The position numbers and the translations under genes are program-made. DNA of 13,057 nucleotides from a bacterium. GTDB lineage: Bacteria > JAGOBX01. This document shows, piece by piece, positions 1-6,988 of this stretch. The notes under the pieces were generated by a model. That model saw nothing but the letters and a program-made list of their open reading frames with translations, had not been told where the DNA came from and ran no database searches. The DNA lies in contig JAKPEO010000039.1 in the NCBI GenBank assembly GCA_029551925.1, positions 1 to 13,057 of the forward strand, written 5' to 3'. Numbering within the stretch: the stretch's first letter is position 1; each line of letters begins with the position of its first letter.

Positions 1-1
1 A

Positions 2-40
2 GAATTACTTGAAAAAATCAATAGTTTAATAAATAAATGA
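2..40 (+). CDS. 3' end of an unknown upstream gene (partial)
   Basis: An open frame enters from the left edge and reads [12 protein letters not shown] followed by TGA at 38-40. Its stop codon overlaps the ATG of the aminopeptidase gene in an ATGA motif (37-40), the same coupling seen between the next two genes. This supports it as a real gene end in the same operon. Only 12 residues are visible, helix-prone and charged, so no function can be assigned. Confidence 0.5.
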   Translation, partial: ELLEKINSLINK

Positions 41-1440
41 AAAATTTATTATTTAATCAGACTCCTGTTTTTGACAAACTCGAAAAACATATATTAAAAA
101 AAGTCGATTCTTTGTCAGACGAATATATTCAATTTCTATCAAAAGCAAAGACCGAGCGAACATCAATAAAAGTCATATCTGAACTTTTAAAAAAATACGG
201 TTATAAAGAAATAGAATTATATCAAGATTCATTAAAAGAACTGCCTAATAAATTTTTTATAATATTCCAAAATAAAAATTTGGCTTGCGTTAATTTGGAA
301 AATGCGGATATAAATAACGGTATTAATTTTTTAATTTCGCATATTGATGCTCCGCGTATTGATTTAAAACAAAATCCGTTAATTGAAATGTCGAATTTAT
401 TGATGTTTAAAACGCATTATTACGGCGGAATAAAAAAATATCAATGGCTGAATATTCCATTAGCATTATATGGAATAATAATGACAAAAGAAGGCAAAAA
501 AATAGAAGTATCTATCGGCGATAATGCGAATGACCCAATATTTGTGATACCAGATTTAGCGATACATTTATCATCTAAAATGATAGAAAAAAAGATGAAC
601 GAAGCAATAACAGGCGAAATGCTTAACGCCGTTGCCGGCTCAATATATTCGCAGCATGAAAAAAAAGAAAATCAAAAAATAAAATTATATGCTTTGAATA
701 TTTTAAATAAAAAATACGGAATAAAGGAAACGGATTTTTTGACTGCGGAATTGCAGTTTGTTCCTGCTATTTCTCCGCGTTATGCTGGTTTTGATTTATC
801 GCTTATAGCCGGCTATGGACACGATGACAGGTCTTGCGCATTTGCGAGTTTAAAAGCGCTGCTTGATTATATTCCGCAAAAAACAAATAAAGCGGCAGTT
901 AGTATTTTTTATGATAAAGAAGAAATAGGCAGCGACGGCTCGACTGGCGCGAAATCAAGATTTATTGAGGATGTAATTTATCAAATATTAGAGCATAAAA
1001 TTAGAAATTTCAAATCATATTATATTCGTAAAATATTGCTAAAATCAAATGTTATATCCGCTGATGTTAATACCGCAATAAATCCAAATTTTCCGGAAGT
1101 ATTTGAAAATCAAAATTGTTCGAAATTGGGTTATGGCGTAGTAATTACTAAATTTACAGGCAGTCGCGGTAAAAGCGGAGCAAGCGAGGCAAATACTGAA
1201 TATTTGAATAAATTAACAGCGCAATTTGCAAAAGATAAAGTAAAATGGCAGATAGGCGAAATCGGAAAAGTAGATGAAGGCGGCGGCGGCACAATAGCAA
1301 AATTTATTGCAAAATACGGATGTAATGTAGTAGATTGCGGATTACCCGTGATGTCGATGCATTCGCCATTTGAATTAATTTCAAAATTCGATTTATATTC
1401 AGCACACACGGCGTATAAATCATTTTTAAAATTAAAATGA
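37..1440 (+). CDS. apeA: M18-family zinc aminopeptidase
   Basis: This is a cytoplasmic metallo-aminopeptidase that removes N-terminal residues from peptides, probably for peptide turnover. All expected M18 landmarks are present in order: HIDAPR with metal-ligand His102; [10 protein letters not shown] at about 128-137; GYGHDDR with the bridging Asp near 263-264; the DKEEIGS catalytic and ligand Glu pair at 295-296; SADV with Asp343; and MHSPFE with ligand His442. The length of 467 aa and the segment AELQFVPA...GFDLSL fit the longer 'aminopeptidase 1' subgroup called apeA. There is no signal peptide. The ATG at 37 overlaps the previous stop, and no Shine-Dalgarno is visible, so translation probably depends on coupling. 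The stop overlaps the ruvB start. The family call is very secure; the subgroup symbol is less so. Confidence 0.93.
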   Translation: MKNLLFNQTPVFDKLEKHILKKVDSLSDEYIQFLSKAKTERTSIKVISELLKKYGYKEIELYQDSLKELPNKFFIIFQNKNLACVNLENADINNGINFLISHIDAPRIDLKQNPLIEMSNLLMFKTHYYGGIKKYQWLNIPLALYGIIMTKEGKKIEVSIGDNANDPIFVIPDLAIHLSSKMIEKKMNEAITGEMLNAVAGSIYSQHEKKENQKIKLYALNILNKKYGIKETDFLTAELQFVPAISPRYAGFDLSLIAGYGHDDRSCAFASLKALLDYIPQKTNKAAVSIFYDKEEIGSDGSTGAKSRFIEDVIYQILEHKIRNFKSYYIRKILLKSNVISADVNTAINPNFPEVFENQNCSKLGYGVVITKFTGSRGKSGASEANTEYLNKLTAQFAKDKVKWQIGEIGKVDEGGGGTIAKFIAKYGCNVVDCGLPVMSMHSPFELISKFDLYSAHTAYKSFLKLK

Positions 1441-2465
1441 CAATAGAACGAATTATTTCATCTGAAAATATTAATGATGATAAAGAATTTAATTGGAGTT
1501 TGAGACCCAATACATTAGATGAATATATTGGGCAAATTGCGATAGTAGAAAAATTGCGTATTGCTATACAAGCTGCTAAAATGCGCGGCGAACCCATCGA
1601 ACATATATTATTTTATGGTCCGCCCGGACTTGGAAAAACTACATTGGCGTATATAATTGCAAAAGAAATGAATAGTAATTTAGTAACTACCTCCGGACCA
1701 ATATTAGAAAAAAAAGGCGATTTAATGGGAATATTGACAAATTTAGAACAGGGGGATGTTTTGTTTATTGATGAAATTCATAGATTATCAATGGTAGTAG
1801 AAGAATTTATTTATCCAGCAATGGAGGATTTTAAAACTGATTTTGTAGTGGATAAAGGCGCCTTTGCTAAAACAATAAAAATTCCACTCAAACCATTTAC
1901 ATTAGTTGGCGCTACTACGCGCGCAGGAATGCTGTCAGCGCCGCTGCGTGAACGATTCGGGCTTGTCTATCATTTAGATTTTTATCCGCTTGAAGATTTG
2001 ATGAAAATAGTTTTAAGGTCTGCGAAATTATTGAATTGCGAAATTACAGAAAATGCCGCGCGCGAAATAGCGAAATGCGGCCGGGGCACTCCGCGTATTG
2101 TAAATAGATTGCTGCGCAGAGTGCGTGATTTTGCGATGGTCAAGTATAATGGCAAAATTGTCGAAGACATAGCAATTAGCGCACTAAAACTTGAAGGTAT
2201 TGATTCGTTGGGATTAGACGAATTAGATAGAAATTATTTGAAAATTATTATTGATTATTATAATGGCGGGCCTGTCGGTATTGAAGCAATAGCGGCAACA
2301 TTAGATGAGGAATCTGATACGCTTGTTGATATGGTTGAACCATATTTATTGAAAATTGGATTTATAAGTAGAACCAAAAGCGGCAGAATTGTTAATGAAG
2401 TTGCTTATAAACATCTATGTATTCCTGTAAAAAATCTTAATTCTCGCCAGCAACCATTATTTTAA
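1437..2465 (+). CDS. ruvB: Holliday junction branch-migration ATPase RuvB
   Basis: RuvB is the AAA+ motor that drives Holliday-junction branch migration with RuvA during recombinational repair. The 342-aa product has the typical N-terminus ([13 protein letters not shown], 21-33), Walker [10 protein letters not shown] (61-69), Walker B IDEIH (111-115), sensor 1 region GATTRAG (158-164), arginine-finger segment PLRERFG (169-175), sensor 2 region [17 protein letters not shown] (217-233) and a C-terminal winged-helix domain (about 258-330). All key residues are intact and the length is normal. It starts in an ATGA overlap with the aminopeptidase gene and has no clear ribosome-binding site of its own. 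ruvA and ruvC are not in the window, so they are either upstream or elsewhere. The last residues, QQPLF, resemble a sliding-clamp binding peptide. Confidence 0.97.
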   Translation: MTIERIISSENINDDKEFNWSLRPNTLDEYIGQIAIVEKLRIAIQAAKMRGEPIEHILFYGPPGLGKTTLAYIIAKEMNSNLVTTSGPILEKKGDLMGILTNLEQGDVLFIDEIHRLSMVVEEFIYPAMEDFKTDFVVDKGAFAKTIKIPLKPFTLVGATTRAGMLSAPLRERFGLVYHLDFYPLEDLMKIVLRSAKLLNCEITENAAREIAKCGRGTPRIVNRLLRRVRDFAMVKYNGKIVEDIAISALKLEGIDSLGLDELDRNYLKIIIDYYNGGPVGIEAIAATLDEESDTLVDMVEPYLLKIGFISRTKSGRIVNEVAYKHLCIPVKNLNSRQQPLF

Positions 2466-2489
2466 AAAAATTATTTAGTTTTGAATTGT

Positions 2490-2516
2490 AAAAAAATAAA
2501 AAAACTTTATTTTTTT
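2490..2516 (+). terminator. Possible A/T-only terminator hairpin after ruvB
   Basis: A perfect inverted repeat of 11 bases (2490-2500 with 2506-2516) encloses a 5-base loop AAAAC, 24 bases after the ruvB stop. The right arm is almost all T and more T/A follows. The stem has no G-C pair, so it would be weak; in a genome this AT-rich such a palindrome can also arise by chance. Its position at the end of the housekeeping unit is the main support. Confidence 0.3.
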
Positions 2517-2526
2517 TAAAAAAAAG

Positions 2527-2567
2527 TATAATTTTATTCTATTTAAGGATTTTTGATAAATTATAAT
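2527..2567 (+). promoter_or_regulatory. Two -10-like TATAAT boxes ahead of the envelope operon
   Basis: Perfect TATAAT hexamers occur at 2527-2532 and 2562-2567, upstream of the gene starting at 2596. Neither has a good -35 hexamer at 16-18 bases, and A/T-rich DNA produces this motif often. They lie in the only gap of more than 30 bases before the six-gene unit, so a promoter is expected somewhere here. Confidence 0.35.
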
Positions 2568-2595
2568 GTTTTAAAAGAAGGGATGTGAAGAAATT

Positions 2596-3072
2596 ATGAA
2601 TTATATGTCCGCATATTTAGGGAGAAATGGAATGTGGCTTTTAACTAATTTGCTATCTATTGAAAATCGAAATACAAAATATTGGGAATTGTTGGTTGTA
2701 AAAGGAATGGAAAAAGGCAGAAATTATTTTCCGTATTTAAACGGCGTATCATTCGAATTTGATGATGAAGATAAAAAATTTGCGCGCATTAAAGGAAATG
2801 TGGTAGTTGCTGAATTACCTGAAAATTTTGAAGTTTCAGAAAAAAACAAGGAAAAATATTTTTTTGACGAAGGCGATTGTTACGAGATAGAAGGTTCATT
2901 TTTAAGCAAAAATAAGACAGCGTATCTTAAAAAGCAATTTCATATTTGTAAATTTTGTATTGATAAACCTATTTCTTATGAAGCAATAGTACCGAGTAAT
3001 TTTATTATTCGTCTTGAAAAAGGCAGACCTTGGGATGTGCTTGGTTATCTTAAAGTATTAGGAGTATTATGA
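2596..3072 (+). CDS. Unknown 158-aa protein, first gene of the envelope operon
   Basis: I do not recognise this protein. It is probably cytoplasmic: there is no signal peptide or clear membrane helix. It is mixed alpha/beta in character, rich in Lys, Glu and aromatic residues. It has three cysteines (95, 118, 121), two of them in a CKFC (CxxC) motif that could bind a metal or act in redox, but this is not established. The N-terminal hydrophobic stretch MWLLTNLL (13-20) is too short to be a membrane anchor. The start is taken at ATG 2596, with AAGGGA at 2578-2583 or GAAG at 2587-2590 as a possible ribosome-binding site; ATG 2605 is an alternative. The stop overlaps the next start (ATGA, 3069-3072), which makes it co-transcribed with the lipoprotein gene. 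Confidence 0.75.
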   Translation: MNYMSAYLGRNGMWLLTNLLSIENRNTKYWELLVVKGMEKGRNYFPYLNGVSFEFDDEDKKFARIKGNVVVAELPENFEVSEKNKEKYFFDEGDCYEIEGSFLSKNKTAYLKKQFHICKFCIDKPISYEAIVPSNFIIRLEKGRPWDVLGYLKVLGVL

Positions 3073-4223
3073 AAAAACAGAAATTACTGTTTTTTATTTT
3101 TGTATATTTTTTAATTTCGTGTTCAGCGAATAAATCGTTATTAAACAGCCAGAATGTTGAATTATTAGGCGAAAAAACAATATTTTCCAAAGTTAAGTGT
3201 TTTCCTGAAAATTTAAAATATGAAAATGGCAATAATGTATTTGCTGAAATTTCAGGCGCTGAATATGTAGATGGTTATTTGTATTTGATAAATGACAAAC
3301 CGATAGAAGGATTAACCCCAATTTTTAAAATTCCTTTTTCAAAATCAAAAAAAAATTTTTCTAAAAAAATAATTTATTTAAAAAGTCCTGTTATTGTTAA
3401 TACAGAAAAATTTGAAGATATTACAGTAACATTAGATAAAAAATATATTTTAGCGACAACTGCTTTTGATAGAATAGATTCGAATAGTAATAAATGGGAT
3501 TGTTATAATAAAATAGTATATTGGAAAGTAAAAGATGAAAATAAAGTTGAAATAATATCGCCAACAGAAGACAGCGGTGTAATAAGTTCAAAATCTTTAA
3601 GAAAATATTTTCAAGAAGCGCTGATTGACGAAAAATATCCAGAAGGTCCAGATTATTTTAAAATCGAAGGGCTGACTGTAATTCCAAATAATAAAATTTT
3701 ATTTGGCATAAGGGAATACGGAAAAACTTATAAAAATTTTACTTATGTAATTAAAATCCTATGCGCAGAATATTATATAGAAAACGGAAAAATAATTTTG
3801 AAGGATAATATAACACTTATAAATGATTTTGATAATAAATTGAATTTACCGGATAAATCAATGTATCGGTTCGGCATATCCGGATTAATATACGAAAAAA
3901 CAAATAATATGCTGTATGTATTGACAAGTTTTGAAAATGAAAATTCTGAATTTGATGGCAATATATGGTATATCAGTTTACCAGATTTTTTTGCAAAAAA
4001 ACCGTTAAAATTATTATGTTCAAAAAATGGCGAGCCAATAACATTTTTTCCGCATAAACCTGAAAGCATAGCGTTAATTGATGCAAACACATTAATAATA
4101 GTATGCGATGATGACAGAAAAGTAGAATATGAGATAATAAAAAACGGCGAGAAAATTCGGTATAATCGTTTGCCTAATGAAGCATGGTATAATATTATTA
4201 AAATTAAAAAGAAAAAAATATAG
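3069..4223 (+). CDS. Beta-propeller-like lipoprotein (DUF3616/phytase-like pattern)
   Basis: The product is a predicted lipoprotein of 384 aa. A basic start and hydrophobic stretch (1-17) end in the lipobox LISC with Cys18 as the lipidation site, so the mature protein is anchored to a membrane facing the periplasm or surface. The rest looks like a beta-propeller. Five spaced motifs of the form small/acidic-Gly/Asp-hydrophobic-strand recur: ISGAEYVDGYLYL (61-73), FEDITVTLDKKYILA (115-129), IEGLTVIPNNKILFGIRE (199-216), ISGLIYEKTNNMLYVL (270-285) and PESIALIDANTLIIV (331-345). The 'IEGL...GIR' segment resembles DUF3616 and esterase-like phytase propellers. Enzyme activity is not shown; it could equally be a binding or scaffold propeller. 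The ATG overlaps the previous stop and has AGGAG at 3060-3064, 4 bases upstream. The channel-like gene follows after 24 bases. Confidence 0.8.
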   Translation: MKKQKLLFFIFVYFLISCSANKSLLNSQNVELLGEKTIFSKVKCFPENLKYENGNNVFAEISGAEYVDGYLYLINDKPIEGLTPIFKIPFSKSKKNFSKKIIYLKSPVIVNTEKFEDITVTLDKKYILATTAFDRIDSNSNKWDCYNKIVYWKVKDENKVEIISPTEDSGVISSKSLRKYFQEALIDEKYPEGPDYFKIEGLTVIPNNKILFGIREYGKTYKNFTYVIKILCAEYYIENGKIILKDNITLINDFDNKLNLPDKSMYRFGISGLIYEKTNNMLYVLTSFENENSEFDGNIWYISLPDFFAKKPLKLLCSKNGEPITFFPHKPESIALIDANTLIIVCDDDRKVEYEIIKNGEKIRYNRLPNEAWYNIIKIKKKKI

Positions 4224-4233
4224 TTTTATTTTT

Positions 4234-4239
4234 AAGGAG
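4234..4239 (+). promoter_or_regulatory. Strong Shine-Dalgarno of the channel gene
   Basis: AAGGAG lies 8 bases before ATG 4248. It is the best ribosome-binding site in the window and fixes the start of the 699-aa protein. Confidence 0.8.
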
Positions 4240-4247
4240 TTTGAATT

Positions 4248-6347
4248 ATGAATTTAAAAAAAATATTAATAAGTATTTCGCTAATTTTATTTATTGTATT
4301 TACATTTTTTACTGTTAAAAATCTAATTAATTTAACAAAATTTTATGATGATACAGACAAGAATATTTATGCTTTAGCGGAAGAAATAACGGCATCCGGA
4401 AAAAATGCTGTCGGTGCAAAACTCAAAGAAGAATCAGATAAATTAATAAAACTGTCAAATGACTTAAAAAATAATATTGCAGATTATAAAACAGAAATAG
4501 AAAAAGTTTTTAAGGCATCTGAAATTTCAGGCATTGGTTTAATAGTATTGGACGCAAAAAATAATGTTATTAAATGGCAATTATATAATTTAGCAGACGG
4601 AGCAATACAAGAAAACGAATTAAATAAAAATACTAATGAACAATCTGAATTTATTGCAAATATTAACAACTATAAAAATCGTTATATTTTAAATCGCAAT
4701 TATTATTTGTCTAATATTCCGTTTTTTTACTACACTACATCTCTTGACAATGTTAATTTTGAAAATACAACAAATGCTACAATAATAATTTACAGTTTAT
4801 TAGATGTTCAAAAAATTATGAAAATTATTGAGGGACTTGATTTTGGAAAAAACGGCTATGGAATAATAACAGACGAAAATGCTAAAATAATGCTTCATCC
4901 AAATCCGAATATGAACAGACGAAATTTTAAAGAGATTATAAAAGATAAATATACTGACTTAAATTATAATAAAATAGAAAAAGTGTTTTTGGAAAAATCA
5001 AAAGTATTGGTTGAAGAAAAAGATTTTAATTCAGATAATCAGAAGATTATAACTATTGAATTTATGCCTGATATAAATTTATTTTTCGGAGCTATTCTCA
5101 ATAAAGCAGAATTAGGTTTTCCTTTTGAAACTGCCAAAAAACTTTGGATGAAATTTTTGGCCACATTAAATTTAACATTATGCGGATTATTAGGCATATT
5201 TTTATTTCAAAAAATTGGATGCGAAGATTTTAATAGAAGATTGCCTGTTGTTTGCGGTATTATAGCAATAATTTTTGCTATTGGTATTTTTAGTTTATGG
5301 TATTTTCAAAGGAATTACGGGATGTCTTCTCCGCGCTTGGTGAAAAATTATGTTTCAGATAAGGGCTCTTTAAATAAATTTATTGAAAATGAAAAGAAGA
5401 TGGTCAACCAAAATTTGATACCGCATTATTCTTTTTTGCCTACTGGAATTCTTGTTCAATCTATAAAAATTTCAGCGATAAATGAAGCGCAAATATCTGG
5501 TATAGTTTGGCAGAAGGTTCCAAAAGAATTAGTAGGAAAAATCAAAGAAGGCGTAAATTTTCCCGATGCTGTCACTATTCAATTATCAGAAATTTATCGC
5601 ACAACAGATAATAGCGGCGCATTGATTATAGGTTGGTCATTTAAAGCGATACTTCGTCAGAATTTTGAAAGTAGATTGTTTCCATTTGAACAGTTAAATC
5701 TTCAGGTAAAAATAGACCAAAAAAATCTGCTTGATAAAATTAAATTTATTCCGGATTTGGATTCGTATGATGAATATACCACATCGTCAAATCCTTTTAC
5801 AACAAGAGATATTGTAGTGCCAGGCTGGCTTGTTAAGCAAACATATTTTACTATTAATAAGAGCGAATATTCTACAAATTTTGGACAAAGCGATTCAAAT
5901 ATAAAAAATAATAATAGTTTGCTTACTCTTAATATTGTTTTGCAGCGTAATTTTTTGTCAAATTTCTTTTCTACATTTTTGCCGTTTTTTGTTTTGCTGC
6001 TGCTCGCTTTTATAGCGCTGTTATTCAGCAGCGGTATGGAAGACAAGAAAAAACTGCTTTCTTTTAGACCTTCAAATATGCAGGGGATCGCTTCCGGCTT
6101 TTTGTTGTTTTTGGTATTTTCGATAGTGAATATCAGACGCGATGCAATATCTAATCGCCTGCTTTATATTGAATATCTTTATTTCTTTACTTTTTTTATG
6201 CTGCTAACATTAGTGTTGGCTGTTGTTCATATTTCAGATGGGCGTAAAAACTTTTTCGGCTATCAAGATGGCTTAATAATTAAATCTATATATTGGCCAT
6301 TTGTATTTGGCAGTATATTTTATATTACTTACTTTATCTTTTTGTAA
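4248..6347 (+). CDS. Cache-domain fusion to a pentameric ligand-gated ion channel-like protein
   Basis: This is a predicted inner-membrane protein of 699 aa with two sensor-type modules. Membrane helix 1 (about 5-25) is followed by a periplasmic helical stretch and a Cache-like domain (about 85-285), with the typical motif GYGIITDE...IMLHPNP (203-220). Two further helices (about 302-320 and 333-352), joined by the short loop QKIGCEDFNRR, return the chain to the periplasm. Residues about 390-565 match the ligand-binding domain of Cys-loop/Pro-loop channels: the strand FESRLFPFEQLNLQVKI (473-489) contains the Pro-loop FPFE, as in GLIC and ELIC, without cysteines. Then come pre-M1 Arg567, M1 with its Pro579 (572-594), M2 (608-629), M3 (638-661) and M4 (680-698). 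Topology is consistent: both sensor domains and the C-terminus fall outside. The ligand and ion are unknown. The start is fixed by AAGGAG. The channel assignment is motif-based, not a database result. Confidence 0.8.
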   Translation: MNLKKILISISLILFIVFTFFTVKNLINLTKFYDDTDKNIYALAEEITASGKNAVGAKLKEESDKLIKLSNDLKNNIADYKTEIEKVFKASEISGIGLIVLDAKNNVIKWQLYNLADGAIQENELNKNTNEQSEFIANINNYKNRYILNRNYYLSNIPFFYYTTSLDNVNFENTTNATIIIYSLLDVQKIMKIIEGLDFGKNGYGIITDENAKIMLHPNPNMNRRNFKEIIKDKYTDLNYNKIEKVFLEKSKVLVEEKDFNSDNQKIITIEFMPDINLFFGAILNKAELGFPFETAKKLWMKFLATLNLTLCGLLGIFLFQKIGCEDFNRRLPVVCGIIAIIFAIGIFSLWYFQRNYGMSSPRLVKNYVSDKGSLNKFIENEKKMVNQNLIPHYSFLPTGILVQSIKISAINEAQISGIVWQKVPKELVGKIKEGVNFPDAVTIQLSEIYRTTDNSGALIIGWSFKAILRQNFESRLFPFEQLNLQVKIDQKNLLDKIKFIPDLDSYDEYTTSSNPFTTRDIVVPGWLVKQTYFTINKSEYSTNFGQSDSNIKNNNSLLTLNIVLQRNFLSNFFSTFLPFFVLLLLAFIALLFSSGMEDKKKLLSFRPSNMQGIASGFLLFLVFSIVNIRRDAISNRLLYIEYLYFFTFFMLLTLVLAVVHISDGRKNFFGYQDGLIIKSIYWPFVFGSIFYITYFIFL

Positions 6348-6370
6348 AATAACAAAAGGTGGCGTTTAAA

Positions 6371-6988
6371 ATGAAATTTAAAATTTCAACATTTTGTATT
6401 TTGTTAGTTTTAATATTTTCATTTCAGACATTTGCTGAAGTTAAGAAAGCGCGGATTGTGTCGTTTCAAAAAGAAGAAGTTGAAGAAGGCATAGAAATTT
6501 TTTTAAGCGCTGAATATTGTTTGCGCAATTCCAAGTTATTTGCAACTGTTAGAAATACTATTACAGGCGAAGTATCTGAATATGAAATCGAACGCATTTT
6601 TTATGATATTGAAAAATTAGATGCGCAATTTACAGGTATTATCCCTGCAAATATTAAAACAGACAAAATTACATTTAGAATAGTGAATTATGAAGAAAGC
6701 GAATATATCGAAAAAAATTATGACCTTGCTGCGATAGAAAGCACAGCTGCTGAAATTGAAGAAAATCAAAAAGAAAGCGAATTTTCCGATAATTTAATGG
6801 CTTTTCTAAAAACATCATCAGCAGCGCAAGGCAAAACCAAAGAAGAAGAACAGGCTGCTGAGGAAATGGCGCAAAATGTTCTTGTAGTTGTTGTGTTATT
6901 GCCTATATTAATGGAATCAATAAATTCTAATGACGACAATAATAATGCAAATGAAATCGACAATAACGAAAAAAATGATGGAAATTAA
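6371..6988 (+). CDS. Small exported protein with hydrophobic patch and Asn-rich tail
   Basis: I do not recognise the family. The 205-aa product starts with a clear Sec signal peptide (1-22, probable cleavage after TFA). A beta-rich domain (about 24-120) is followed by an Ala/Glu-rich helical stretch (120-168), a hydrophobic segment VLVVVVLLPILM (170-181) that could be a short membrane helix or an interaction patch, and a low-complexity Asn/Asp/Glu tail. ATG 6371 is preferred over GTG 6359 because AGGTGG at 6357-6362 is 8 bases from the ATG, and the signal peptide then begins with the basic MKFK. It lies 23 bases after the channel gene and overlaps the next gene by 14 bases, so it belongs to the same operon. 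A periplasmic partner of the neighbours is plausible but not shown. Confidence 0.75.
   Translation: MKFKISTFCILLVLIFSFQTFAEVKKARIVSFQKEEVEEGIEIFLSAEYCLRNSKLFATVRNTITGEVSEYEIERIFYDIEKLDAQFTGIIPANIKTDKITFRIVNYEESEYIEKNYDLAAIESTAAEIEENQKESEFSDNLMAFLKTSSAAQGKTKEEEQAAEEMAQNVLVVVVLLPILMESINSNDDNNNANEIDNNEKNDGN

Noticed and set aside
1131-1597. Overlapping minus-strand open frames of about 90-100 codons across the aminopeptidase/ruvB junction
   Set aside because: They lie opposite two firmly identified genes, lack recognisable domains and read like antisense shadows.
2583-2588. ATG immediately followed by TGA just before the gene at 2596
   Set aside because: It is a start-stop pair that could in principle affect translation, but it is a chance-level motif with nothing else to support a regulatory role.
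6359-6370. GTG 6359 as start of the small exported protein
   Set aside because: The GTG lies within the AGGTGG ribosome-binding site of the better-placed ATG 6371.
6930-6974. Upstream ATG 6930 as start of the 744-aa protein
   Set aside because: It would overlap the previous gene by 59 bases and place 15 polar residues ahead of the signal peptide; ATG 6975 gives a normal signal sequence.
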